The position numbers and the translations under genes are program-made. Of a stretch of DNA of 64,000 nt, positions 1 to 8,150 are shown piece by piece. Each line of letters starts with the position of its first letter. The first letter of the stretch is position 1. The notes beneath the pieces were generated by a model, which made no database searches, had not been told where the DNA came from, and was given only the letters and a program-made list of their open reading frames with translations. This stretch comes from CAWKDC01 sp964383495 (lineage in GTDB: Bacteria > Pseudomonadota > Gammaproteobacteria > JABCZS01), in the NCBI GenBank assembly GCA_964383495.1, contig CAYLHG010000002.1, positions 1-64,000 of the forward strand. The letters run 5' to 3'.

Positions 1-479
1 CACTCTACCGCAGAGTATGTCACCATTTTGGTATTGATATTTTATTGTCTGATGGTTCAATTGATCGTAAAAAATTACGTGATATTATTTTCAATACACC
101 GCATGAAAAAAAGTGGTTAGAAAATCTCATGCACCCTATGATCCGTGCAGAATCTAAAAAAGCTTTAGAGGCCAGCAGCGGTATTTATGCAATGATTGCC
201 ATTCCGTTGTTATCACAACAAAATCTTCACGAATATCCTTTTTTAAACCGCGTATGCACAATTGAAGCTTCTGAAGAAATACGGATTTTACGCACCATGG
301 AGCGTGATCATATCACACGAAAAGCTGCTGAAAAAATCATTGCACACCAAGCGTCTGCTGCTGATAGATTAGCCATCGCACAGGATGTGGTTGAAAATAA
401 TGGCGATCAGGCAGCATTTACTGCTGCCATTATAGCGTTGCACGAAAAGTATTTGGTGTTGAAAAGCAGTTACCTTTGA
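1..479 (+). CDS. coaE: Dephospho-CoA kinase, C-terminal part (cut by window edge)
   Basis: The 3' part of a dephospho-CoA kinase, which phosphorylates the ribose 3'-OH of dephospho-CoA in the last step of coenzyme A synthesis. The reading frame is open from base 3, so the gene begins outside the window; a TTG at 45 is internal. Visible family features are the segment DGSIDRKKLRDIIF followed by EKKWLENLMHPMI, which match the region after the P-loop in CoaE, and a C-terminal LID/helical segment. The P-loop itself is not in the window. A short gap with a weak promoter follows before an unrelated exported protein. Identification rests on recall of the family; confidence is high for a partial gene. 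Confidence 0.85.
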   Translation, partial: LYRRVCHHFGIDILLSDGSIDRKKLRDIIFNTPHEKKWLENLMHPMIRAESKKALEASSGIYAMIAIPLLSQQNLHEYPFLNRVCTIEASEEIRILRTMERDHITRKAAEKIIAHQASAADRLAIAQDVVENNGDQAAFTAAIIALHEKYLVLKSSYL

Positions 480-509
480 GCCCATTTATGAAAGTTCTGG
501 CATGAGTCC

Positions 510-538
510 TTGATACGGCTTAAATTCTAAACTACATT
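510..538 (+). promoter_or_regulatory. Weak sigma70-like promoter candidate
   Basis: TTGATA (510-515), a 17-base spacer and TACATT (533-538) lie about 35 bases before the next start codon. The -10 matches only 4 of 6 consensus bases, so this is a candidate only. Confidence 0.3.
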
Positions 539-571
539 TTATACGAGTCTAGTGCTTAAATAAGGATAACC

Positions 572-1303
572 ATGATTAGTTTCAAAAAATTTATATTGAT
601 ACCATTAAGTATTGCTTCCTTAAGTATATCAGCTGCCTGGGCAGATGCGAGTTGGAAAAATACCCCCTCTGATATATCTTGTGGTACACAGGTTGCCACC
701 CCCCCTCTTAAGATAAAAGAAATTGTTGTTTCAGAGCTTATCACAAAGATTCCTATTCGCCCAACACCTATTTCTCTTTACGAAAAAGCGGGTTCTCTCG
801 AGAACGTTGTGCCCGATAATTTTACGAATGCAGCGAAGGCTTGTAAGGACGCTTCTAATTCAAATGGTAAAGAATATTACAACAGTTTAGCAAGAGCCTG
901 TAAGAAATCGCAAAACCAAAAAAACGACAATAATCACGATCGGCGCGAATCAAGTTGTATCGATGCTTATAATGCTTGGGTAAAAAGCACAAATACAAGT
1001 ATCACTACGGCTAATAAGGAGGCTTTAGCAACTTATACAAGAGAATACAATTATTCTTTGAGTGCGTTTCAAGCAACTGCTGATCACTTCAAAACATTAT
1101 TATTGAGTCAATGTGGAGAAGTTTGTGATTATGCAGGATATTTCAATACTTATAACACCAACCGTGCCAGATGTTTAACTTATGTGCGTGAAAGCGATCC
1201 CAGCAATACGGCTCCCGATACGACGCCGTGTGGCCCCTACATATGTGCTATTCCTAATGATCGCATCCACCCTTTCTATGCTGAGTGCGATGATCAGAAG
1301 TAA
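572..1303 (+). CDS. Exported Cys-containing protein of unknown function
   Basis: A 243-residue protein I do not recognise. It starts with an N-terminal signal peptide: MISFKKF, a hydrophobic stretch, then a probable signal peptidase I site after SAAWA near residue 24. The mature part is hydrophilic, rich in Asn, Lys and Ser, and has about ten cysteines in loosely spaced pairs, which suggests disulfides in the periplasm or outside the cell. A purine-rich AAGGATA precedes the ATG. It stands alone between coaE and the convergent rpoS and is followed by a strong hairpin. Its composition (signal peptide, then ACK/CKK and Tyr-Asn motifs) recalls the exported protein at 41172-41837; homology is only suspected. 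Confidence 0.6.
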   Translation: MISFKKFILIPLSIASLSISAAWADASWKNTPSDISCGTQVATPPLKIKEIVVSELITKIPIRPTPISLYEKAGSLENVVPDNFTNAAKACKDASNSNGKEYYNSLARACKKSQNQKNDNNHDRRESSCIDAYNAWVKSTNTSITTANKEALATYTREYNYSLSAFQATADHFKTLLLSQCGEVCDYAGYFNTYNTNRARCLTYVRESDPSNTAPDTTPCGPYICAIPNDRIHPFYAECDDQK

Positions 1304-1327
1304 GCTGATGACAATAACAAGCAGTTT

Positions 1328-1358
1328 TTATAAGGGCGAATAATGTTCGCCCTTATAA
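1328..1358. terminator. Bidirectional terminator hairpin
   Basis: A perfect 13-bp inverted repeat (1328-1340 and 1346-1358) with a 5-base loop, containing AAGGGCGAA/TTCGCCCTT. It lies between the convergent 572-1303 gene and rpoS and probably ends transcription from both sides. The U-tract is poor in both directions. Confidence 0.6.
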
Positions 1359-1412
1359 ATATGCGCCGCTGCGATTAATCTTTTTCTTAAGTTGACACCT
1401 TCCGGTGAACAT

Positions 1413-2495
1413 TTACGAGAAAAGTGAATCCTCAGATAACCCCTGGCGCTCCAAAATCTCCCGCAAGCGCTTCAAAGCTTCTACTTGTATCTGTCTTACC
1501 CGCTCACGCGTTAGGCCAATCGCAACGCCTACTTCTTCTAACGTTGAAATTTCATGTCCACGCAAACCAAATCGTCGCACGACCACTTCGCGCTGCTTTT
1601 CGCTTAATTCAGATAACCAATCATCAATACTTTGACGTAAATTTTGATCTTGTAATAATTCTGCAGGATCAATATTTTGCTCATCTGCCAACGTATCCAA
1701 TACTGTTTTGTCAGAATCACTGCCTAATGGGTCTTCCACAGAAGTTACCACGGTCTCATTCAACCCCAACATCCGCTTTACATCCCCTAAAGGACGATCC
1801 AATAAATCTGCAATTTCTTCAGGGCTAGGCTCGTGATCTAATGCTTGCGCTAATTCACGCGCTGCTCGTAAATACACATTCAATTCTTTCACGACATGAA
1901 TCGGTAAACGAATGGTTCTTGTTTGATTCATGATGGCCCGTTCAATAGTTTGACGGATCCACCACGTTGCATAGGTTGAAAAACGAAAACCGCGCTCGGG
2001 GTCAAATTTTTCTACAGCACGGATTAACCCCAAATTACCTTCTTCAATTAAATCTAACAACGGCAAGCCACGATTAATATACCGACGCGCAATTTTTACC
2101 ACCAAACGCAAATTGCTTTCGATCATTCGCTTACGCGCAGGAATATCCCCTTTCAATGCTAACCGAGAAAAATGGACTTCTTCTTCGGCGGATAATAAAG
2201 GAGAAAACCCAATTTCACCGAGGTACATCTGTGTGGCGTCCGCCACTTTGCGTTGAATTTGTAATTTACGAGTTTTGCGCTGAGATGAAGGGAAAGCATC
2301 TGCTTCTAGCTCTACTGATTCATCGGTTCCAGGGACCTCAATGTCTACTGTAAGAGCAAGCTCTGCAACCTCATCCATATCATCGACATCTTCTGCGTCT
2401 TTGACGTCGTCACCCATGTCTAGCAAGTTGTTTTCGGGTTCTCTCTCTGAGGAATCCAAGTCTTCTAGCAGATCGTATTTTGGCATCGTAAGCAC
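1413..2495 (-). CDS. rpoS: RNA polymerase sigma factor RpoS
   Basis: Stationary-phase/general stress sigma factor. Sigma70-family regions appear in order: region 1.2 around VADATQMYLGEIGF, region 2 with NLRLVVKIARRYINRG, DLIEEGNLGLIRAVEKFDP and FSTYATWWIRQTIERAI, region 3 around PIHVVKELN, and region 4 ending in LTRERVRQIQVEAL. The acidic, non-conserved N-terminal 90 residues are longer than in E. coli RpoS. The downstream position after nlpD is the classic arrangement and separates it from rpoD. The frame begins at GTG 2495; an ATG three codons later (2486), preceded by GGACGGTG, is equally plausible. No second promoter within nlpD was identified by eye. Confidence 0.93.
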   Translation of the reverse strand: MLTMPKYDLLEDLDSSEREPENNLLDMGDDVKDAEDVDDMDEVAELALTVDIEVPGTDESVELEADAFPSSQRKTRKLQIQRKVADATQMYLGEIGFSPLLSAEEEVHFSRLALKGDIPARKRMIESNLRLVVKIARRYINRGLPLLDLIEEGNLGLIRAVEKFDPERGFRFSTYATWWIRQTIERAIMNQTRTIRLPIHVVKELNVYLRAARELAQALDHEPSPEEIADLLDRPLGDVKRMLGLNETVVTSVEDPLGSDSDKTVLDTLADEQNIDPAELLQDQNLRQSIDDWLSELSEKQREVVVRRFGLRGHEISTLEEVGVAIGLTRERVRQIQVEALKRLREILERQGLSEDSLFS

Positions 2496-2566
2496 CGTCC
2501 ATGATCTAAATTTATACGACTACACCATCCAAAGATTCTATCACATCATTGCATTAAATAACAGCA

Positions 2567-3349
2567 CTATCCTCGCCTTGGTAAATACAGCATGGGGTTG
2601 ACGGGCTGCCCGTTTTTCCGTATTTCAAAATGCAAGCGCACACTTTCCGTATCCGTTTGCCCCATTTCTGCAATTTTGGTTTGTGCTTTAATCACATCCC
2701 CTTCCTTGACTAACAATCGACTGTTATGAGCATAAGCACTTAAGAATTGATCATTGTGTTTAACGATCACCATTTGCCCATACCCACGCAGCCCACTTCC
2801 ACTGTAAACAACCACTCCAGGAGCAGCTGTTATTACAGGTTGCCCGTTTTGTCCACCGATATCAATGCCTTTTTGCCCATTTTGGCTTGAGAAATAAGCT
2901 ATGATACTCCCTCGCGCAGGCCACTGCCATGCCACGTTCTCTTTTAACTGTGAAGGCAGTGATATCGTTTTTGATTGAGGTGATGCATTCGGTGTTACAG
3001 CACTCGAAGACGCAACCACTGGCGCTGCAGGCTCAAGCGTTCGCTTTGCCATCACAGGGGCTGCCCCAGACAACTTTATTTTTTGCCCAACATATAATTT
3101 GTAAGGTGGTTGTAATCCATTAATGTGCGCCAATGCTTTGAAGTCACGATTATAGCGCCACGCTAGTGTGTAAAAAGTTTCGCCTTCCTGAACAACATGT
3201 ACGCCATTCATTTTAGGAGGCGCGCGGTTAATATCATCTACAGGGGCACGGTAAGCAGGTTGCTCAGCACAACCCAGTAAACAGAGTAGTGCAAACAAAC
3301 TCAGCCATCGGCTACAGAACTTACGCAATAGGTTAATGAAACCACGCAT
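2567..3349 (-). CDS. nlpD: NlpD-type murein hydrolase activator lipoprotein
   Basis: Outer-membrane lipoprotein that in E. coli activates the cell-division amidase AmiC. Signal sequence ends in a lipobox LLGC (Cys27), a LysM peptidoglycan-binding domain spans about residues 50-93 (VQEGETFYTLAWRYN), a Pro/Ala/Ser linker follows, and a LytM/M23-like domain occupies about 146-256. The first zinc-ligand position of active M23 enzymes (HxxxD) reads KGIDIG here, so the His is missing, while LHFEIR is retained. This is the degenerate state expected of an activator rather than a peptidase. It overlaps the end of the DedA-like gene by 17 bases and precedes rpoS by 71. Confidence 0.92.
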   Translation of the reverse strand: MRGFINLLRKFCSRWLSLFALLCLLGCAEQPAYRAPVDDINRAPPKMNGVHVVQEGETFYTLAWRYNRDFKALAHINGLQPPYKLYVGQKIKLSGAAPVMAKRTLEPAAPVVASSSAVTPNASPQSKTISLPSQLKENVAWQWPARGSIIAYFSSQNGQKGIDIGGQNGQPVITAAPGVVVYSGSGLRGYGQMVIVKHNDQFLSAYAHNSRLLVKEGDVIKAQTKIAEMGQTDTESVRLHFEIRKNGQPVNPMLYLPRRG

Positions 3350-3920
3350 ACCCTACCACCACAACGATGAAGATCATCACCAATGCCCAGCCAAATTTAA
3401 GCAATGCATCATGAATTGCTTGCTCCAATTTAGGACCACCTTTTGCCATTAAAAACGACACTAAATAAAAACGGCCACCACGCCCTAAAAAAGAAGCTAA
3501 TACAAACGGTAAAAAAGCAATGTTCACCAAGCCTGCTGTAACGGTGAATAATTTATAAGGAATGGGGGTAAAGCCTGCCAATAAAACAACCCAAAAACCC
3601 CATGTGTTGAACCATGTATGAATCATTTCGTACTGATGCGTGTAACCCAGCTTCATGATCAAGGGATCCACTAAGGTAGGGAAAGCCCACATACCAATGC
3701 CGTAACCTGCCATGCCACCTAAGACAGAAGCAATGGTTGTCAATGTGCCTAAATAAAAAGCACGTTCTGGTTTGGCCATCGCCATGGGGATTAACATCAC
3801 ATCAGGTGGAATAGGGAAAATAACTGACTCAGTAAAGCTCACTGTCGCTAAAATGTAATCAGCATAACGAGAACGCGCCCATTGCATCACTTTCAAATAC
3901 AATCGTGCAAAAAACATCAC
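3333..3920 (-). CDS. DedA/YqaA-type inner membrane protein
   Basis: A 195-residue protein with about four to five hydrophobic segments, of the SNARE-associated/DedA superfamily (YqaA branch). These proteins are linked to lipid-carrier recycling and membrane homeostasis. Recognisable motifs are FTESVIFPIPPDVML near residue 30 (acidic residue plus Pro-rich re-entrant helix), GFTPIPYKLFTVTAG around 115-130 and FLGRGGRFYLVSF around 145-157. It lies between pcm and nlpD, overlaps the pcm stop by 4 bases (ATGA) and the nlpD start by 17, so it is probably translated as part of the same operon. Substrate is unknown. Confidence 0.85.
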   Translation of the reverse strand: MMFFARLYLKVMQWARSRYADYILATVSFTESVIFPIPPDVMLIPMAMAKPERAFYLGTLTTIASVLGGMAGYGIGMWAFPTLVDPLIMKLGYTHQYEMIHTWFNTWGFWVVLLAGFTPIPYKLFTVTAGLVNIAFLPFVLASFLGRGGRFYLVSFLMAKGGPKLEQAIHDALLKFGWALVMIFIVVVVGYAWFH

Positions 3921-4537
3921 TCTACTCCCTTTTTAAAAGGTACAAACCGTACTGGTTCAATATCCATTGATGCCCAGCCTGCTGTATCCCGTCTTATTAC
4001 CCTCAATGTTTGATAACCTTCTGCCCCTACCGGCACAATCATCCGTCCACCGACTGCCATTTGTTCAAGCAAGGCTTGCGGCACTGCTTCTAGAGCGGCA
4101 GTGATGATAATACCATCAAACGGCGCATATTCGGGCAAACCTTTCGCTCCGTCATCATAAAAAACATGTACATTGTTGATACAAAGCGTTTGCAACAGCA
4201 CGCGCGCTTGTTTGCACAACGCTTCAATACGCTCAACAGTATAAATTTCCTGCACTAATGATGATAATACTGCTGCTTGGTAGCCAGAGCCTGTACCAAT
4301 TTCTAGCACACGCGCCAGCGGGCCATCTGCTAAAAGTGTTTCTGTCATGAGCGCTACAATGTAAGGTTGCGAAATAGTTTGCTCGCAACCAATAGGCAGG
4401 GGCCTATTTTCATAAGCATGATCGCATTCAGGAGCAGGAACAAAAAGATGCCGAGGGATGCGTTCCATGCTGCGCAACACATTCTCATCCGTAATGCCTT
4501 GTGCACGAAGGTGGTTAATGAGTGCTGTGACGTTCAT
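3917..4537 (-). CDS. pcm: Protein-L-isoaspartate O-methyltransferase
   Basis: Repairs age-damaged proteins by methylating L-isoaspartyl residues with S-adenosylmethionine. The AdoMet-binding motif VLEIGTGSGYQAAVL is at about residues 80-94, and PRHLFVP and ISQPYIVALMTE upstream are typical of PCMT. Length 206 is normal. It lies 9 bases after surE and overlaps the following DedA-like gene by 4 bases; surE-pcm-nlpD-rpoS is a conserved stationary-phase survival cluster. The start ATG at 4537 gives the expected N terminus. Confidence 0.94.
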   Translation of the reverse strand: MNVTALINHLRAQGITDENVLRSMERIPRHLFVPAPECDHAYENRPLPIGCEQTISQPYIVALMTETLLADGPLARVLEIGTGSGYQAAVLSSLVQEIYTVERIEALCKQARVLLQTLCINNVHVFYDDGAKGLPEYAPFDGIIITAALEAVPQALLEQMAVGGRMIVPVGAEGYQTLRVIRRDTAGWASMDIEPVRFVPFKKGVE

Positions 4538-4546
4538 ATATGCCCC

Positions 4547-5293
4547 CTACAGAGCAGAAATCCACTCTCTTAATGGCGCTAATGCACTATACCGCGTTAA
4601 ATCAATTTGCAACGGTGTAATTGACACTTTATTGTGACGAATAGCTTCAAAATCCGTTCCCTCTCCCGCATCTTCCTCTGCGCCTGCCGGACCAACCCAA
4701 TAAATCACGCGCCCACGGGGATCCGTATTCACCACCACTGGCTCTGCACGATGGCGATTACCCAAACGCGTAATTTCATATCCTTCCAGTTGATCAAAAG
4801 GAACATCAGGCACATTGATATTTAAAATTGTATCTGGTGGCAAAGGAAATGCTTTTAAATGCCCTAAAATTTTAACCGCCACTTTGGCTGCGGTATCATA
4901 ATGTTTTTCTTCCTTACTGGCCAACGAGACCGCCATCGCAGGGTAACCCAAAAAGCGCCCTTCTGTCGCAGCAGCAACAGTGCCAGAGTAAACCACATCA
5001 TCGCCCAAGTTAGCACCAGAGTTGATGCCTGCCACGACAATGTCAGGTTCAGACTCAAATAAACCCGTGATGGCTAAATGGACAGAATCTGTAGGTGTAC
5101 CGTTAACACTGTAATATCCGTTTGAAGTTTTAATAACACGCAACGGTCGATCGAGGGTTAATGAGTTACTCGAACCACTTTGGTTGCGATCCGGTGCAAC
5201 CACTGTCACCTCTCCCACCTCTGCTAATGCCTTTGCTAAATAATCGATGCCTGGAGCATGTACGCCATCATCATTGCTGACTAGTATTTTCAT
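4547..5293 (-). CDS. surE: 5'/3'-nucleotidase SurE
   Basis: Survival protein that dephosphorylates nucleoside 5'- and 3'-monophosphates. The N terminus MKILVSNDDGVHAPG carries the metal-binding Asp pair at residues 8-9; later NGTPTDSVHLA and VVAGINSGANLGDDVVYSGTVAAA are the usual SurE blocks, including the metal-ligand Asn of GINSGAN. Length 248 is normal. AAAAGGG lies upstream of the ATG. It begins the surE-pcm-dedA-nlpD-rpoS run; the 118 bases upstream hold a palindromic repeat where truD often lies. Confidence 0.95.
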   Translation of the reverse strand: MKILVSNDDGVHAPGIDYLAKALAEVGEVTVVAPDRNQSGSSNSLTLDRPLRVIKTSNGYYSVNGTPTDSVHLAITGLFESEPDIVVAGINSGANLGDDVVYSGTVAAATEGRFLGYPAMAVSLASKEEKHYDTAAKVAVKILGHLKAFPLPPDTILNINVPDVPFDQLEGYEITRLGNRHRAEPVVVNTDPRGRVIYWVGPAGAEEDAGEGTDFEAIRHNKVSITPLQIDLTRYSALAPLREWISAL

Positions 5294-5348
5294 TCGTTAA
5301 ACCCTTTTATTTCAATGAGGACTACGCAACCTGATGAAGCATAATCAG

Positions 5349-5470
5349 CAGGAGACCCGCAAAACGTGGATCGCAAGGCAAAAGGCGGCGAAAAAGCGCA
5401 GCATAGATCAACTATGTGAGCATTTTGAGGAGCCTTTTAACGCCGCGAGGCGCGTTTTGCGTAAGTCCTG
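5349..5470. repeat. Palindromic repeat element overlapping the ispF 3' end
   Basis: Left arm 5349-5366 (CAGGAGACCCGCAAAACG) is the near reverse complement of right arm 5453-5470 (CGTTTTGCGTAAGTCCTG), with imperfect inner pairing and a central GCATAG/CTATGTG. Similar right-arm sequences occur at 36935-36966 and 41088-41136. The right half encodes the last residues of IspF. Confidence 0.6.
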
Positions 5471-5933
5471 TCAATAACACTACCGCATGCACTGCGATAC
5501 CTTCCTTTCGTCCAGTATAACCCATCCCCTCGGTGGTGGTGGCTTTAATATTAATATGATCCACCGAAACGCCCAAATCCTGCGCAATGCAAGCGCGCAT
5601 GGCTTCTCTCACTGGTGCCATTTTCGGTGCTTGTGCAATAATGGTGATATCTGCATTGGCCAATGCAAACCCTTTTTCTTTTATTTTTGCATACACATCA
5701 CGTAAGAAAACGCGACTATCCATACCTTTAAAACGATCATCTGTTGGGGGGTAAAAATGCCCAATATCCCCCAACGCTGCTGCACCGAGTAAAGCATCAC
5801 ATAATGCGTGCAATACAACATCACCATCGGAATGCGCATCAATGCCTTGAGTGTAAGGGATTTTCACGCCTCCCATCATCACATGGTCACCTTCACAAAA
5901 ACGATGCGCATCAAATCCGTGTCCTATTCGCAT
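5412..5933 (-). CDS. ispF: 2-C-methyl-D-erythritol 2,4-cyclodiphosphate synthase
   Basis: MEP-pathway enzyme forming MEcPP for isoprenoid synthesis. The metal-binding motif is in MRIGHGFDAHRF (Asp8, His10), followed by HSDGDVVLHALCDALLGA and the C-terminal NIKATTTEGMGYTGRKEGIAV block. Family members normally stop soon after the AVxLL segment, at about 157-160 residues. Here about 14 extra residues (NAPRGVKRLLKMLT) are encoded inside the adjacent palindromic repeat, so the native stop appears to have been lost. The start overlaps the ispD end by 10 bases, indicating coupled translation. Confidence 0.94.
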   Translation of the reverse strand: MRIGHGFDAHRFCEGDHVMMGGVKIPYTQGIDAHSDGDVVLHALCDALLGAAALGDIGHFYPPTDDRFKGMDSRVFLRDVYAKIKEKGFALANADITIIAQAPKMAPVREAMRACIAQDLGVSVDHINIKATTTEGMGYTGRKEGIAVHAVVLLTGLTQNAPRGVKRLLKMLT

Positions 5934-6616
5934 GATGTACCTCGATCTAAATAATATTCAGCCCATAATAAATCTTCTGCATAGGTAATTTTAATATTCA
6001 CCGCACTGCCTGGCACTATTTTTACGGTTAACCCTAAATGTTCTATGGCGGAAGCTTCATCTGTAAAAGCAATCTTTTTTTCTTGTAATGCTTTTTTTAA
6101 AATATGATATCGGAATGCTTGTGGAGTTTGTGCACACCATAGCCCTTCACGATTCACTGTGTGCAAAATAGCTCCTCCTTGATTGCATTTTTTTAATGTG
6201 TCTCGCACAGGCGTGCCTAAAATAGCGCCGACAGGTTCATGTTCCAACGCTGCTATTAAATTTTCTAAATCTTTTTGAGGCAACAAGGGTCTGGCAGCGT
6301 CATGCACTACTATCCAATCATCTTCCGATGCAATATTTTCTAAAGCGCGCAATCCATTTCGAACAGAATCTATGCGACGCTCGCCGCCATTAGCAATGGT
6401 GATCTTAGGATAATCTTTGATCATATTTTTTTGAACATCATCAGATGATAACACAAGCACTATTTTTTCAAATAAATCAGATGTTGTAAAAATAGATAAC
6501 GTATGGAATAAAATAGTTTTCCCATTCAGCAATAAATATTGTTTTGGAACATCGTTACTCATGCGAGACCCAAAGCCTGCTGCAGGAATAATTGCAAAAT
6601 ATTTAGGGCGCTTCAT
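5924..6616 (-). CDS. ispD: 2-C-methyl-D-erythritol 4-phosphate cytidylyltransferase
   Basis: Transfers CMP to MEP in the non-mevalonate isoprenoid pathway. The nucleotide-binding loop IPAAGFGSRM is at residues 10-19 with PKQYLLLNGKTIL next; DDWIVVHDAARPLL, near residue 100, and a late TDEASAIEHLG are typical of IspD. Length 230 matches the family. It overlaps ftsB by 14 bases upstream and ispF by 10 downstream, a tight ftsB-ispD-ispF operon. Confidence 0.95.
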   Translation of the reverse strand: MKRPKYFAIIPAAGFGSRMSNDVPKQYLLLNGKTILFHTLSIFTTSDLFEKIVLVLSSDDVQKNMIKDYPKITIANGGERRIDSVRNGLRALENIASEDDWIVVHDAARPLLPQKDLENLIAALEHEPVGAILGTPVRDTLKKCNQGGAILHTVNREGLWCAQTPQAFRYHILKKALQEKKIAFTDEASAIEHLGLTVKIVPGSAVNIKITYAEDLLWAEYYLDRGTSCE

Positions 6617-6887
6617 GCTTCTTACCTACTTGATAAAAAGTCTCACCTTCTTTGATCATACCCATTTCATTACGTGCGCGCTCTTCAATAGCTTCTGTCC
6701 CATCCTTTAAGTCTGCAACGTCTGCAGTTAGTGCAGCATTTCGCCCAAGCAATTTTTGATTCTCTTTGAGTTGTATATTGACAGATTGTTTAAGATGTAA
6801 AAAATCAAATAAACCACCTTGGCCTACCCAAAGGGTGCCTTGTAACAGTAGTAAAGCGAGTAAGCCTATGATGATCCATTTACTCAT
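6603..6887 (-). CDS. ftsB: Cell division protein FtsB
   Basis: A 94-residue bitopic inner-membrane protein. One N-terminal transmembrane helix (about residues 4-21) is followed by a leucine-zipper-like coiled coil with NQKLLGRNAALTADVADLKDG, and the conserved AIEERARNEMGMIKEGETFY tail. FtsB joins FtsL and FtsQ in the divisome. It lies 27 bases after eno and overlaps ispD, the normal gammaproteobacterial order. Confidence 0.92.
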   Translation of the reverse strand: MSKWIIIGLLALLLLQGTLWVGQGGLFDFLHLKQSVNIQLKENQKLLGRNAALTADVADLKDGTEAIEERARNEMGMIKEGETFYQVGKKHEAP

Positions 6888-6914
6888 GCAAAAACCCCCG
6901 CGCCTCAGGATTCT

Positions 6915-8150
6915 TTAGTGTAATATTTCTTCAATCCGCAATAACTGATTGTATTTCGCCACCCTATCACTTCTACACAACGATCCTGTTTTAATCTGGC
7001 CCGCATTCGTTCCCACCGCTAAATCAGCAATCGTGGTATCTTCTGTTTCCCCAGAACGATGCGAAATCACTGCATGATATCCCGCTGCTTTGGCCATATG
7101 AATTGCATTCAATGTTTCTGTCAACGTGCCAATTTGGTTTGGCTTGATCAAAATCGCATTCGCAATATGCTCTCGGATCCCCTTTTCCAACATCGCAGTA
7201 TTCGTGACGAATAAATCGTCCCCTACTAATTGTACACTGGATCCTAGTTTTTGCGTCAAATGCGCCCAGCCTGCCCAATCATTTTCTGCCATAGCATCTT
7301 CAATGCTTATAATAGGATATTGATTGACCCAGTTTTCTAATAAATCTGTTAATTGTTCTGCTGTTAACGAACGCTTCTCAGAAGCCAATTCATATTTACC
7401 ATTTTTATAAAACTCACTGCTAGCTATATCCAATGCCAAGCTAATGTCTTTTCCTGCTACAAACCCTGCTTTTTCAATGGCTTTCAAAATGATTTCTATG
7501 GCAGCGTGGTTAGCAGGTAAATCAGGCGCAAAACCACCCTCGTCCCCTACTGCCGTGCTTAAACCTTGTGCTTTTAATAAAGATTTTAATGCATGAAAAA
7601 CTTCTGTGCCATAACGTAGCGCTTCAGCAAATGAAGATGCTCCCTTAGGAACAATCATGAATTCTTGAATATCCACATTGTTATCTGCATGAGCACCACC
7701 ATTGATAATATTCATCATAGGCACAGGTAATGAAACAGGGCCGCCGTTCGCTAAATCAACATACAAGGGTTTTTTTGCGTATGCAGCTTTGGCATGCGCA
7801 AAAGCCAAAGAAACCGCCAACAAAGCATTTGCACCTAACCGCCCTTTATTTTCAGTGCCATCCAGCGCAATTAATAACGCATCAACTTCTGCTTGTGTCA
7901 TACTTTCTTTGTGCAGCAATGCAGGTGCAATCACTGTGTGAATGACATTCACTGCTTTCAGAACACCTTTTCCGCCATACCGTGTCAGATCATGATCACG
8001 CAATTCTAATGCTTCACGCGAACCTGTTGAAGCACCTGATGGCACAGCAGCGCGCCCCAATGCTCCGGAAATAATCACTTCTGCTTCTACGGTAGGATTA
8101 CCGCGTGAATCCAATATTTCACGCGCTTTGATTGATTCAATTACTGACAT
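6915..8150 (-). CDS. eno: Enolase
   Basis: Converts 2-phosphoglycerate to phosphoenolpyruvate in glycolysis and is also a component of the RNA degradosome in E. coli. The start was placed at ATG 8150 (MSVIESIKAREILDSRG), not at an upstream in-frame codon that lies inside kdsA. Family blocks seen are RAAVPSGASTG, NGGAHADNNVDIQEFM, the metal-binding SIEDAMAEND and GDDLFVTN, and the C-terminal ISHRSGETEDTTIADLAV. The start codon overlaps the kdsA stop by 10 bases, so it is probably co-transcribed with pyrG and kdsA. Confidence 0.97.
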   Translation of the reverse strand: MSVIESIKAREILDSRGNPTVEAEVIISGALGRAAVPSGASTGSREALELRDHDLTRYGGKGVLKAVNVIHTVIAPALLHKESMTQAEVDALLIALDGTENKGRLGANALLAVSLAFAHAKAAYAKKPLYVDLANGGPVSLPVPMMNIINGGAHADNNVDIQEFMIVPKGASSFAEALRYGTEVFHALKSLLKAQGLSTAVGDEGGFAPDLPANHAAIEIILKAIEKAGFVAGKDISLALDIASSEFYKNGKYELASEKRSLTAEQLTDLLENWVNQYPIISIEDAMAENDWAGWAHLTQKLGSSVQLVGDDLFVTNTAMLEKGIREHIANAILIKPNQIGTLTETLNAIHMAKAAGYHAVISHRSGETEDTTIADLAVGTNAGQIKTGSLCRSDRVAKYNQLLRIEEILH

